A DNA stretch of 64,000 bases, taken from NCBI RefSeq assembly GCF_009707865.1, contig NZ_WMBA01000028.1:27164-91163 (forward strand), given 5' to 3'. Source of the DNA: Amycolatopsis pithecellobii (GTDB lineage: Bacteria > Actinomycetota > Actinomycetes > Mycobacteriales > Pseudonocardiaceae). Shown here one piece after another: positions 47,219 to 56,146 of this stretch (its first letter is position 1; every line of letters starts with the position of its first letter). The notes under the pieces are model-generated. The model was not told where the DNA came from. It ran no database searches and saw only the letters and a list, made by a program, of their open reading frames with translations. The position numbers and the translations under genes were made by a program.

Positions 47219-48082
47219 TCAGAAGCGCTTGGCCATTTCCTCGCGGTAGGTCTCGGCGAGTTCCTTGAGGAATTCCCGGGTTTCCTGACGCTCCAGCGCG
47301 GCACCACGCAGCCGGTCCCAACCGTCCACGAACAACTGGAAGTCCTTCTGGTCGTCGAGGTAGATCCCGCCGGCCGAATGTTCGATGTAGGCGAAATCCC
47401 TTGTGCGGTCCGGGAATCGCATGATCGTGAAGTCGTTGGGCACGGACGCGAGCCTGGCGTCGAACGGCAGCACGTGGATGTACACCCGCTGCCGCCGGTC
47501 GAGTTCCATCAGGTGCTCGAGCTGGTCGAGCATCACCGCCGGCGCCTTGCCACCGGGCGCGCGCCGCAACGCGGCCTCGCTGAGAATGAACCGGTAGTAC
47601 GGCGGCTGCGGCTGGTCGAAAACGGCCTTGCGGTCCAGCCGGTTGCGCACGAGTGACGTGACGTCCGTGGCGCCGAACTCGGTGAACTGCTTGAGCATGT
47701 AGTGCTCGGACTGCAACGGCCCCGGGATGCGTTCGCCGTGCCACGTCATGATCTCGACGGCGGCCGGTTCGAGATCGGTGAATGTGCGGAACCAGTGTGG
47801 CACCACGGATCGGTAGCCCGACCAGTGTCCACGTTGCCCTGCCGCGGCGCGGGCGAGGTTCATCAGGGCTTCGGACTCTTCCCCGTTGATGCCGAACGCG
47901 TCCAGCATCGCCCGCACGTCACCGAGTTTGACGCCGACCGCACCGGACTCGATCTTGTTGACCTTGCCCTGGGTACAGCGCAGCACATCGGCGACCTGCT
48001 GCTGGGTCATGCCGGCTGCGGTGCGGGCGTGGCGAAGCTCATTACCGAGTTGCTTGCGCCGCGAAGTAACGGTGCTAGCCAT
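47219..48082 (-). CDS. XRE regulator with DUF5753 (Scr1 family)
   Basis: A 287-residue protein. An N-terminal XRE helix-turn-helix (LRHARTAAGMTQQQVADVL then QGKVNKIESG) is followed by a DUF5753 domain (about 90-275) with WFRTFTDLEPAA and the end EYIEH-like YIEHSAGGIYLDD. Such regulators work with DUF397 partners (46139). Targets may include 46609 and its own gene. Confidence 0.9.
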   Translation of the reverse strand: MASTVTSRRKQLGNELRHARTAAGMTQQQVADVLRCTQGKVNKIESGAVGVKLGDVRAMLDAFGINGEESEALMNLARAAAGQRGHWSGYRSVVPHWFRTFTDLEPAAVEIMTWHGERIPGPLQSEHYMLKQFTEFGATDVTSLVRNRLDRKAVFDQPQPPYYRFILSEAALRRAPGGKAPAVMLDQLEHLMELDRRQRVYIHVLPFDARLASVPNDFTIMRFPDRTRDFAYIEHSAGGIYLDDQKDFQLFVDGWDRLRGAALERQETREFLKELAETYREEMAKRF

Positions 48083-48268
48083 CGCTCACTTCCGGGCCCC
48101 TCGACCTGATCACACACTGGATTGCCATAGTGACAGCCGCCAAGGATTCCAGGAAATCCGGGGGGCCGCCAGTTACCCAATGACCGAAAGTAGCCGAGCC
48201 TTGCGCGTTCATCAGGGCGTCAAGAAAGCGCGCTAGGGTTCGCGGTAGGCCAAAATGGAAGGCGGACA

Positions 48269-49708
48269 ATGAGTAAGAAGGCGAGCATCGGCGTCACGGG
48301 ACTTGCGGTCATGGGCCGCAACCTCGCCCGGAATCTGGCCCGGCACGGCCATACTGTCGCCCTGCACAATCGTTCCGAGCAGCGCACGCGCGATCTGGTC
48401 GAGCAGTTCGGTGACGAAGGTGACTTCATCCCGGCGTACTCGGCGCAGGAGTTCGTCGACGCGCTGGAACGGCCGCGGCAGATTGTGATCATGGTCAAGG
48501 CCGGTGCCCCCACGGACGCCGTCATCGAGGAGTTCGCGCCGCTGCTGGAAAAGGGCGACGTGATCGTCGACGCGGGCAACGCGCACTTCGCCGACACGCG
48601 CCGACGCGAAGCGGCGCTGCGCGAGCAGGGACTGCACTTCGTCGGCACCGGCGTGTCCGGCGGTGAAGAGGGTGCGCTGCACGGGCCGAGCATCATGCCC
48701 GGCGGGTCGCCCGAGTCCTACGAGTCCCTCGGGCCGCTTTTCGAGGATATTTCCGCCAAAGTGGACGGTGCGCCGTGCTGCACGCACATCGGTCCCGACG
48801 GCGCCGGGCACTTCGTGAAGATGGTGCACAACGGCATCGAGTACGCCGACATGCAGCTCATCGCCGAATCCTTCGACCTGTTGCGTGGCGCACTCGGCTA
48901 CGAGCCGGCGCAGATCGCCGACGTGTTCCGCACCTGGAACACCGGGCGCCTCGACTCCTACCTGATCGAAATCACGGCCGAGGTGCTCGCGCACACCGAC
49001 GCCGCGACCGGCAAGCCGTTCGTGGACATCGTCACCGACCAGGCCGAGCAGAAGGGCACCGGCCGCTGGACCGTGCAGATCGGACTCGATCTCGGGGTGC
49101 CGATCAGCGGGATCGCCGAGGCCGTGTTCGCGCGTTCGCTGTCCGGCAGCGCGAACCTGCGGGCGGCCAGCCGTGGGCTCCCCGGCCCGTCGCGGACTCC
49201 GCTGTCCGGCGCGGCGGCCGAGACCTTCGCCGATGACGTCGAACGCGCGCTGTACGCGTCGAAGATCGTGGCGTACGCGCAGGGCTTCAACCAGATCCAG
49301 GCCGGTGGCGCCGAGTACGGCTGGGATATCGATCTCGGTGCGGTGGCGAAGATCTGGCGCGGCGGCTGCATCATCCGCGCGAAGTTCCTCGACGACGTGT
49401 CCGCCGCGTACGCCGCCGAGCCGGGCCTGCCGACGCTGCTGACCTCCGGTGACTTCCGCAAGGCCGTGGAGGACGCGCAGGACTCGTGGCGTTCGGTGAT
49501 CGCGACCGCGGTCCGGCTGGGCATCCCGACGCCCGGTTTCGCCACCGCGCTCGCGTACTACGACGGGCTGCGCGCGGAACGGCTCCCGGCCGCGCTCGTG
49601 CAGGGGCAGCGCGACTTCTTCGGTGCGCACACCTACCGTCGCGTCGACCGGGAGGGCTCGTTCCACACCGCGTGGGCGACTTCGGAGCGGGCCGAGTCGC
49701 CGGCCTGA
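48269..49708 (+). CDS. gnd: 6-phosphogluconate dehydrogenase, NADP-dependent
   Basis: A 479-residue enzyme of the pentose phosphate pathway that converts 6-phosphogluconate to ribulose 5-phosphate. The Rossmann motif GLAVMGRNLARNLA (11-24), DAGNAHF, TGVSGGEEGA and HFVKMVHNGIEYADMQ are intact, and the C-terminus has the R-rich tail typical of the long form. AAGGCGG is the SD, with a TAGGGT -10 near 48234. It produces NADPH. Confidence 0.96.
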   Translation: MSKKASIGVTGLAVMGRNLARNLARHGHTVALHNRSEQRTRDLVEQFGDEGDFIPAYSAQEFVDALERPRQIVIMVKAGAPTDAVIEEFAPLLEKGDVIVDAGNAHFADTRRREAALREQGLHFVGTGVSGGEEGALHGPSIMPGGSPESYESLGPLFEDISAKVDGAPCCTHIGPDGAGHFVKMVHNGIEYADMQLIAESFDLLRGALGYEPAQIADVFRTWNTGRLDSYLIEITAEVLAHTDAATGKPFVDIVTDQAEQKGTGRWTVQIGLDLGVPISGIAEAVFARSLSGSANLRAASRGLPGPSRTPLSGAAAETFADDVERALYASKIVAYAQGFNQIQAGGAEYGWDIDLGAVAKIWRGGCIIRAKFLDDVSAAYAAEPGLPTLLTSGDFRKAVEDAQDSWRSVIATAVRLGIPTPGFATALAYYDGLRAERLPAALVQGQRDFFGAHTYRRVDREGSFHTAWATSERAESPA

Positions 49709-50428
49709 TCAGGACTTCCCGGTGATCGCTTCGAGCGCGCTCCGGAGGGCTGATTCGACCGCGTTCTTGTCGAGGCCGGTGGCGGTGAGTGGACCGTCAC
49801 CGGCCTCGTTTTCCAGTAGTGCCAACAAGATATGTTCCGTGCCGACGTAGTTGTGCCCCAGCCGCAACGCTTCCCGCAAGGTGAGTTCGAGAACCTTACG
49901 GGCGGCGCCGGAGAACGGGATCACGCCCTCGGTCTTCTTCCCGGTGGCAGGTGGCAGGGCATCGGCCGCAGCGCCACGAACGTCCTCAAGCGACACACCC
50001 AGCGCGATGATCATCTTGGCTGCCAGTGCTGTGCCGTCGCCGAGCACGCCGAGCGTGAGGTGCCCTGGCGTGATCTCGGTGTGCCCGAGCCGGCGCGCCA
50101 ACTCCTGTGTCTCGACGACGACTTGCTGCGCGCGCGGGGTGAAGCGTTCGAAGCCGCCGCTGAGGTCGACGTCTTCCACGCTGACTCCCTTGGGCACAAA
50201 GCGTTTCTGCGCGGCCTGCTTCGAAACCCCCATGCTGGCCCCGATATCGGCCCAGGATGCGCCGGATCGCCTTGCCTGGTCGACAAAATGACCGATGAGA
50301 TGGTCGGCGATCTCGCCGACCTGCTCGGCCATCAGCATCGCGTCGGACAACTGCTGGAGGGCACCCGCGCCCGGGTGCTGGTTCTTGACGGACTCGATCA
50401 GATCGTCGAGTCGAACGGGACTCGTCAT
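49709..50428 (-). CDS. Clp N-domain protein with N-terminal helix-turn-helix
   Basis: A 239-residue protein with no AAA+ module. Residues 1-85 are helical with an HTH-like segment (ASWADIGASMGVSKQAAQKRF), and residues 90-235 hold two ClpN repeats (FTPRAQQVVVETQELARRLG and FSGAARKVLELTLREALRLG, each followed by T-x-H-x-LGVL/LLALL). It is likely a regulator that senses or binds Clp substrates. Two CGTCAACC-N3-GGTTGACG palindromes lie immediately upstream of the ATG. Confidence 0.85.
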   Translation of the reverse strand: MTSPVRLDDLIESVKNQHPGAGALQQLSDAMLMAEQVGEIADHLIGHFVDQARRSGASWADIGASMGVSKQAAQKRFVPKGVSVEDVDLSGGFERFTPRAQQVVVETQELARRLGHTEITPGHLTLGVLGDGTALAAKMIIALGVSLEDVRGAAADALPPATGKKTEGVIPFSGAARKVLELTLREALRLGHNYVGTEHILLALLENEAGDGPLTATGLDKNAVESALRSALEAITGKS

Positions 50429-50429
50429 G

Positions 50430-50477
50430 CGTCAACCTTAGGTTGACGACCTCGCCGTCGTCAACCACCGGTTGACG
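50430..50477 (-). promoter_or_regulatory. Paired operators and leaderless promoter of Clp-N gene
   Basis: Two palindromes, CGTCAACCTTAGGTTGACG (50430-50448) and CGTCAACCACCGGTTGACG (50459-50477). On the minus strand they contain TTGACG (-35), an 18-nt spacer, TAAGGT (-10), then 6 nt to ATG 50428. Binding would occlude both promoter elements. Confidence 0.75.
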
Positions 50478-50482
50478 AGACC

Positions 50483-50941
50483 TCACCGGATGGGCAACAG
50501 CACACCGCGCTCGCCGTCGGGCCGGGGGCCGAAGATGCGCCGGTCTTCCTTGCCGATGCGAACGTCGTTGATACTCGCCTCACGCCGGCGCATGAGCCCT
50601 TCGTCGGTGAACTCCCACAGTTCGTTGCCGTAGCTACGCCAAGTCTGCCCATCCTTGTCGTGGCACTCGTACTGGAACCGCACGGCGATGCGGTTGCCGC
50701 GGAAACCCCAGAGTTCCTTGCGCAGCGCGTAATCCAGCTCGCGCTCCCACTTGTCCCGCAGGAACTCGACGATCGCGTGGCGGCCGGTGACGAATGTGTC
50801 CCGGTTGCGCCACACCGAATCCTCGGTGTAGGCCAGCGCCACCCGCTCCGGATCCCGGGTGTTCCACGCGTCCTCGGCGGCCTGCACCTTCTGCCGGGCG
50901 GTCTCCTCGTCGAACGGCGGGAACGGTGGTCGCGGGCTCAT
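50483..50941 (-). CDS. DUF1348 / NTF2-like protein
   Basis: A 152-residue protein of the DUF1348 family (SnoaL/NTF2 cone fold). Typical patterns are [25 protein letters not shown] and [13 protein letters not shown]. The function is unknown, and related folds bind or isomerise small molecules. The ATG has AGGAGGT as SD. It is divergent from a TetR gene with two shared GAGAACG palindromes. Confidence 0.88.
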   Translation of the reverse strand: MSPRPPFPPFDEETARQKVQAAEDAWNTRDPERVALAYTEDSVWRNRDTFVTGRHAIVEFLRDKWERELDYALRKELWGFRGNRIAVRFQYECHDKDGQTWRSYGNELWEFTDEGLMRRREASINDVRIGKEDRRIFGPRPDGERGVLLPIR

Positions 50942-50961
50942 CTCGGTACCTCCTCGTCGTC

Positions 50962-51011
50962 GGAGAACGTTCGTTCTCCGCTGTGCGCTATCGTAGAGAA
51001 CGACCGTTCTC
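50962..51011. promoter_or_regulatory. Paired TetR operators, DUF1348/TetR
   Basis: GGAGAACGTTCGTTCTCC (50962-50979) and GAGAACGACCGTTCTC (50996-51011) are palindromes GAGAACG-N2-CGTTCTC. -10 candidates lie between them on both strands (TATCGT at 50989 on plus and TACGAT on minus). Confidence 0.75.
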
Positions 51012-51031
51012 ACTTGTCAACCGGAGGTTCC

Positions 51032-51610
51032 GTGGACCACGCCGAGGCCACCACGCGGGCGCTCGACGCCGCCGAGGAGCTGTTCTACGAGCGGGGCGTG
51101 CAGGCGGTGGGCATGGATGCCGTCCGCGCCGCCTGCGGGGTCTCACTCAAGCGCTTGTACCAGTGCTTTCCGTCGAAGGACGAGCTCGTCGCGGCCTACC
51201 TGCGGCGGCGGGACCAGCGGTGGCGGGCCAACCTGGCTTCGGTCGTCGAGCAGCGGACCGAACCCGCCGATCGCCTCGCGGGGGTCTTCGATTGGCTGTA
51301 CGACTGGTTTTCCGAGCCCGGTTTCCGGGGCTGCGCCTTCATCAACTCGTTCGGCGAGCTCGGCACCACGTCGCCGGCGGTCGCCGTGATCGCCCGTGAG
51401 CACAAAGAAGAACTCAAACGCTATGTGGCCCGCCTTGTGCGGCGGCTGCCGGTCGATCATCCCGCCAGGGTGACCGAGCAACTGTTCCTGCTCATCGAAG
51501 GAGCGATCGTCACGGCCGCGATCACCGGGAACCCGGACTCCGCCCGCCACGCGCGCGCCGCGGCCGAGGCGATCCTGGCCGCACACTACTCGAACGGCAG
51601 GCCCACGTAG
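51032..51610 (+). CDS. TetR-family regulator
   Basis: A 192-residue TetR protein. The HTH spans about 10-52 (LFYERGVQAVGMDAVRAACGVSLKRLYQCFPSKDEL). The C-terminal TetR_C domain has the GCAFINSFGEL pattern found in regulators of small oxidoreductases. GTG 51032 has GGAGG 6 nt upstream. It is predicted to bind the GAGAACG operators and control the divergent DUF1348 gene. The last 25 bp overlap the convergent pobA. Confidence 0.88.
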   Translation: MDHAEATTRALDAAEELFYERGVQAVGMDAVRAACGVSLKRLYQCFPSKDELVAAYLRRRDQRWRANLASVVEQRTEPADRLAGVFDWLYDWFSEPGFRGCAFINSFGELGTTSPAVAVIAREHKEELKRYVARLVRRLPVDHPARVTEQLFLLIEGAIVTAAITGNPDSARHARAAAEAILAAHYSNGRPT

Positions 51611-52758
51611 TTCTCCGCGAGGCTCGTCGCCGCGGCTGTCGAAGACACGGTATAGCGCAGCTGCGAGAGCTGGAGGCGACGCTGAAAGTCGTCGGCACCA
51701 GGGGCGGTGTGCAACATCGACGTCATGGACCACGAGAAGTGCTCGGCCCGCCACACCCGCGCGAGGCAAGTGTCCGAATAGGACTCGGCCAGCTCGCTTC
51801 GGTTGTGCCGCAGCAGTTCCACCAGTGCCCGCGACAATACTCGCACGTCGGCGACGGCCAGGTTCATGCCTTTCGCCCCGGTGGGCGGGACGATGTGCGC
51901 GGCGTCGCCGGCCAGGAACAACCGGCCGTATCGCATCGGCTCGGCCACGAAACTGCGCATCGGCGTGACGCTCTTGTCCAGGATCGGCCCCTCGTGCAAG
52001 GAAAACCCGTCCGACGTCGCGAGCCGCGCCGACAGCTCCGACCAGATCCGGTCGTCGGGCCACTCCTCGATCTTCTCGTCCTGGGGAACCTGCAGATACA
52101 GCCGCGTGACCTCCGGCGAACGCATGCTGTGCAGGGCGAAACCGCGCTCGTGGTAGGTGTAGATCAGCTCCTCGTGCGACGGCGGGGTACGGGCCAGCAC
52201 GCCGAGCCAGGCGAACGGATACTCGCGATCGATCGGCTTCAACCCCGGGGCGGACGGCCGGCTCACACCATGGAACCCGTCGCAGCCCGCGATCACCGCG
52301 CACTGCAGTTCCCGCGGTTTCCCATCCACGTCGCGGTAACGCACCCGTGGCCGCTCACCGTCCACATCAGACAGTTCCACATCGGCCACTTCGAACTCGA
52401 CCGGATGCCCCTTGGCCTCGTGCGCGGCGATGAGGTCCTTCACGATCTCCTGCTGCCCGTACACCATGATCGACTTGCCGGTCAGCTCGGTCAGCGCAAT
52501 CCGGTGGTCCGCGCCGTCGAACCGTAGCGAAAACCCGTGGTGTGGCAAGCCTTCCGCGTCCATCCGGGCACCGACACCGATCTCCCGCAGCAGCTCGACG
52601 GTCGGGTGTTCGCACACACCCGCGCGCACTCGCCGTTCCACGTACTCGCGGCTGCGTGCTTCGAGCACGACGGCGTCGATACCTTCGGCGTGCAACAGGT
52701 ACGACAGCAACAGACCCGCCGGCCCCGCACCGATGATGCCCACCTGGGTTCGCGCCAC
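51586..52758 (-). CDS. pobA: 4-hydroxybenzoate 3-monooxygenase
   Basis: A 390-residue flavoprotein hydroxylase that makes protocatechuate from 4-hydroxybenzoate with NAD(P)H and O2. It has the FAD motif GAGPAG at 10-15, the middle DG motif (AGCDGFHG) and the late GDAAH motif in LFLAGDAAHIVPPTGAKG. Length matches PobA. GTG 52758 is chosen for its AAGGAGG 5 nt upstream. It follows an IclR gene by 11 bp. No protocatechuate ring-cleavage genes are nearby. Confidence 0.92.
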   Translation of the reverse strand: MARTQVGIIGAGPAGLLLSYLLHAEGIDAVVLEARSREYVERRVRAGVCEHPTVELLREIGVGARMDAEGLPHHGFSLRFDGADHRIALTELTGKSIMVYGQQEIVKDLIAAHEAKGHPVEFEVADVELSDVDGERPRVRYRDVDGKPRELQCAVIAGCDGFHGVSRPSAPGLKPIDREYPFAWLGVLARTPPSHEELIYTYHERGFALHSMRSPEVTRLYLQVPQDEKIEEWPDDRIWSELSARLATSDGFSLHEGPILDKSVTPMRSFVAEPMRYGRLFLAGDAAHIVPPTGAKGMNLAVADVRVLSRALVELLRHNRSELAESYSDTCLARVWRAEHFSWSMTSMLHTAPGADDFQRRLQLSQLRYTVSSTAAATSLAENYVGLPFE

Positions 52759-52769
52759 CTGAACCTCCT

Positions 52770-53540
52770 TCACCGAGCCGGCCGCGCCCTCGGCGCGCCG
52801 AGGCTACGCGAGATCCCCCGCGCGGCGGCGCGGACCGCCGGCACGAGCGTCCACGCGTCCGCACCCTGCGCCGGCACCACGATCGAGATCGCCGCCACCA
52901 CAGTGTCCTCGGGCCCGTGCACCGGCGCGGCGACGGACAGCGAAACCAGCTCGACCTGCCGATCACTGATCACGAAACCGTCGCGCCGGACACCGGCCAG
53001 CACGCGGCGCAGTTCGTCCGGCGAGCAGATCGTCTTCGGGGTGTAGGCCTTCAACGGCCCGGCGAGCACCTTCTCCTGCACTTCGGCGGGCGCGTGCGCG
53101 AGCAGCACCTGCCCGACCCCGGTCGCGTGCGCGTCGAGCCGGCTGCCCGCCCGTGACACGACGCTGACGGCGTTGCGGCCAGAAATCCGCTCCACGTAGA
53201 CCACTTCGGACGCGTCGAGGACAGCCAGTTGCACGTTCTCGTGCGTCGCCTCGTAGAGGTCCTCGAGAAACGGCATGGCCGCGTCCCGCAACCCCATGCC
53301 ACGCGACAGCGACGCGATTTCCCACAGCCACAGTCCGACGCGATAGTGCCCGTCATCCTGGCGCTCCAGTGCGCCACGCCGGGCCAGCTCACCGACGATC
53401 CGGTGCGTCGTGGACAGCGGCAGGGCGGCCCGGCGGCTCAGCTCCGACAGGCTCAGCGCGGGCCGTTGCGCCGTGAACGCGCCGAACACGTCGAGCACCC
53501 GGTCGACGACCGACGGCGCCTGTGCCGAGGTGTGCCGCAT
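52770..53540 (-). CDS. IclR-family regulator (PcaR/PobR-like)
   Basis: A 256-residue IclR regulator. An N-terminal winged helix (about 10-70, LSLSELSRRAALPLSTTHRIVGEL) and a C-terminal effector domain are present, with the ATGVGQVLLAHAP and SLSVAAPVHG motifs common to aromatic-acid-responsive members. It is 11 bp upstream of pobA in the same direction, so the pair likely forms an operon in which it controls pobA. Confidence 0.9.
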   Translation of the reverse strand: MRHTSAQAPSVVDRVLDVFGAFTAQRPALSLSELSRRAALPLSTTHRIVGELARRGALERQDDGHYRVGLWLWEIASLSRGMGLRDAAMPFLEDLYEATHENVQLAVLDASEVVYVERISGRNAVSVVSRAGSRLDAHATGVGQVLLAHAPAEVQEKVLAGPLKAYTPKTICSPDELRRVLAGVRRDGFVISDRQVELVSLSVAAPVHGPEDTVVAAISIVVPAQGADAWTLVPAVRAAARGISRSLGAPRARPAR

Positions 53541-53570
53541 CTCCTCAGCATAAGCCGCATTCCCCCGGCA

Positions 53571-54692
53571 TCAGCCCCAGACGAGCGCGGCGGTCTCCAC
53601 GATCCGCTCCAGCTTCGCCTTCTGCTGATCCTCGGTGAGATCGTTGCCCTCCTCCGTGGAGGAGAAGCCGCATTGCGGGGAAAGGCACAACTGATCGATG
53701 TCGACGTACTTCGACGCCGCGTCGATACGCTGCCGCAGCGAGTCGACGCTTTCCAGCTCGCCGCGTTTCGTGGTCACCAGGCCCAGCACGACGTACTTGC
53801 CCTTCGGCACGAAACGCAACGGTTCGAACCCGCCGGAACGCTCGTCGTCGAATTCGAGGAAGTAACCGTCCACAGTGAGCTCGTTGAACAACGCGTCCGC
53901 GACGAAGTCGTAGCCGCCCTGCGCCACCCAGGACGAGCGGAAGTTTCCGCGGCACAGATGAGTGGTCACGGTCATTCCGGCGGGTTTGTCCGCGAGCGCG
54001 GCGTTCAGCGTTTTGATGTTGCGCACATGCTGGTTGCCCGGATCGCCGCCCATGCTCGCCACGAGCGCCCGCTGCTCCGGGTCGTTGAGGTAGGCCAGGC
54101 TCGTGTCGTCCAGTTGCAGATACGTGCACCCGAGTGACGCCATGCCCGCGATCTCTTTCGCATATGCGGCGGCCAAGTCGGCGTAGAACTCCTCCAGCTC
54201 CGGATACACCGACTCGCTGACCGCAGACCGCCCGCCGCGGTAGTAGACCATGCTCGGCGAAGGAATGGTCTGCTTCGGGGTGATCCGAGAGTCCACAATG
54301 GACTTCAAATACTCGAAATGCCGCCCGAAGATGACACCGTCAAGGCCGATCTTGTCGTGCACCTCGAGCCCGGCCGGGCTCCAGTCGAGATCACCGGCCG
54401 CGTTGTGGAACTTGACGTGCAGCTTCCGGTCGCTCTTGCGGATGCCGTGCAGCTGGTAGATGAAATCCATGTGCCAGGACGCCCGGCGGAATTCGCCGTC
54501 GGTGGCGGACCGCAACCCGGCGGCGCGCTGCAATTCGACAACGCCGCGAATGGACTCGTCCTCGACGGCCCGCAATTCGTCGGCGTCGATCGCCCCGTTG
54601 GCGAATTTCTCTCTTGCCTCATGCAGTTTCGCGGGACGCAGCAAGCTTCCGACATGATCGGCGCGAAACGGCGGTGTTGTGCGCGGAGTCAT
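53571..54692 (-). CDS. MetE-like (cobalamin-independent) methyltransferase, short form
   Basis: A 373-residue homologue of the C-terminal catalytic half of MetE (YxjG/YxjH type). The DHVGSLLRP start, the TDGEFRR motif, LQLDDTSLA and zinc ligands THLCRGN (His and Cys) and CLSPQCGFSS are intact. Such proteins probably transfer a methyl group to a thiol, possibly homocysteine, but the donor is uncertain without the N-terminal half. GAGG lies upstream of ATG 54692. Confidence 0.88.
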   Translation of the reverse strand: MTPRTTPPFRADHVGSLLRPAKLHEAREKFANGAIDADELRAVEDESIRGVVELQRAAGLRSATDGEFRRASWHMDFIYQLHGIRKSDRKLHVKFHNAAGDLDWSPAGLEVHDKIGLDGVIFGRHFEYLKSIVDSRITPKQTIPSPSMVYYRGGRSAVSESVYPELEEFYADLAAAYAKEIAGMASLGCTYLQLDDTSLAYLNDPEQRALVASMGGDPGNQHVRNIKTLNAALADKPAGMTVTTHLCRGNFRSSWVAQGGYDFVADALFNELTVDGYFLEFDDERSGGFEPLRFVPKGKYVVLGLVTTKRGELESVDSLRQRIDAASKYVDIDQLCLSPQCGFSSTEEGNDLTEDQQKAKLERIVETAALVWG

Positions 54693-54751
54693 ACCCCGAT
54701 CCTCGTCGCAGTCTCGCCATGCCCGCAACCCACGCTCCGCTGCCCGGAAAA

Positions 54752-54792
54752 GGGCCGTGAAGGACCCCTCCACGCGAAGTCCTTCACGGCCC
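54752..54792 (-). terminator. Terminator after ketosynthase gene
   Basis: A 14-bp perfect stem (GGGCCGTGAAGGAC / GTCCTTCACGGCCC) with a 13-nt loop lies 5 bp beyond the ketosynthase stop on the minus strand. Confidence 0.8.
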
Positions 54793-54797
54793 GATCT

Positions 54798-55955
54798 CTA
54801 CGCAGGCGGAGCAAGGACCACAACGGAGTTATGTCCGCCCATGCCGAGTGAGGACTTGACGGTCAGCCCGTCCTCGATCTCGGTCCGCCCGTTGAGCAAT
54901 TGCGGGTGTCCCGGCGCGACGGTGGGTGGCGCCGGCAGGAAACCCCGGTCGTAACCCAACGCGGCCACCGCGGTCTCCACCGCCGAAGCCGCCCCCTGGC
55001 AGTGCCCGACAAGCGGCTTCACCGAGTAGAGAGCGGTTTCGGCACCGAACAACTCGTCCAGCATGGTCGCTTCGGCGCGATCACACTGCTTCGTGCCCGG
55101 ACCGTGCGCGTTGAGGTAACGCACGGCCGAGGTCGGCACGCCCGCATTCGCCAGCGCATCGCGGAAACAGCCACGGACCTGGTCGAGACCCATGTCGATC
55201 GACGTCACATGATGCGCGTCGTGCGACATCGCGCCACCGAGCGCGAGCGCGTACGGCCGGCCCGAGTTCCGGGACAGCACGAACGAAACCGCGGCCTCAC
55301 CCATGCTGAACCCGCGACTGCCCTCCTGGAACGGGCGGCACGCGTCGAGCGGCTCGGTGTCGGTGATCGCCACCCCGAGCCGGACGAAATGCAGCACGTT
55401 CTCCGGCACCAGCGACAGATCCGTCGCGACGAACACGACGTCGTCGACGATCCCGGCGTCGAGCCAGGCCTTGGCGGTGAGCAGCCCGGCGTTACCCGAG
55501 GCGCACATCGCCGACACGTTCATCGCGGGACCGTGGAAGCCGTACTCCTGCATGAACGTCGACATCGGGGTCGACGGCATGAGTGCCAGGTAGTCACGCG
55601 CCTTGAGGGTCTGCTCGTCGTGGTAGAACTCGCGCCACAAGTCCACCTCGCCGAGCACGACGGCATGCAGCAGGCCCACTCTTGGCCCTGGCTGCCAGCC
55701 ACGCCGCTCCGCGTCGGCGATGGCTTCCCTCGCCGACGCCCGCATGGCCCGCGCGAAACGGCTGCGCCCGTCGATCGGGTCACCGCCGTCCGGAACCTTC
55801 GCGACCCAAGCCGTCTCGTCCCGGTCCTTGCCGTAGCCACCCTCCAAAGTGGCGGCCGACTTGCCCGAGGACAGGCCGTCCCACAGCACCTCCCGGCCCC
55901 AGCCGTAGCCGGTGACCGCTCCGATTCCGCAAATACCGATTTCTCGCGAGATCAT
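54798..55955 (-). CDS. Stand-alone beta-ketoacyl synthase
   Basis: A 385-residue thiolase-fold ketosynthase, FabF/type II PKS-like. The catalytic triad Cys-His-His is intact at C151 (SAMCASGNAG), H284 (NAHGPGT) and H318 (VGHCQGA). It should elongate or decarboxylate acyl-thioesters. No acyl carrier protein, ketoreductase or other PKS/FAS gene lies within the window, so the substrate is unknown. The ATG has GGAGGGG 8 nt upstream. Confidence 0.88.
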   Translation of the reverse strand: MISREIGICGIGAVTGYGWGREVLWDGLSSGKSAATLEGGYGKDRDETAWVAKVPDGGDPIDGRSRFARAMRASAREAIADAERRGWQPGPRVGLLHAVVLGEVDLWREFYHDEQTLKARDYLALMPSTPMSTFMQEYGFHGPAMNVSAMCASGNAGLLTAKAWLDAGIVDDVVFVATDLSLVPENVLHFVRLGVAITDTEPLDACRPFQEGSRGFSMGEAAVSFVLSRNSGRPYALALGGAMSHDAHHVTSIDMGLDQVRGCFRDALANAGVPTSAVRYLNAHGPGTKQCDRAEATMLDELFGAETALYSVKPLVGHCQGAASAVETAVAALGYDRGFLPAPPTVAPGHPQLLNGRTEIEDGLTVKSSLGMGGHNSVVVLAPPA

Positions 55956-56146
55956 CACTCGCCCCTCCTGTTCATTACCTCTACGATCCGTTCCAGGCGG
56001 AAACGGATCTGTTAGGCCAACGACCAGCGACTTCACATCACTTGCCGTGGCAGGCTGGAAGCGACGGGAAGAGTGCTTTCGTCCGAGGCCGATACTCCGA
56101 ATGGAGTAGCGGCGGATCTCGGGCAATTCGGCGGATCGGACGGACC

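Noticed and set aside
53571..54692. Full MetE methionine synthase
   Set aside because: The protein lacks the N-terminal half of MetE, so only the short-form family is claimed.
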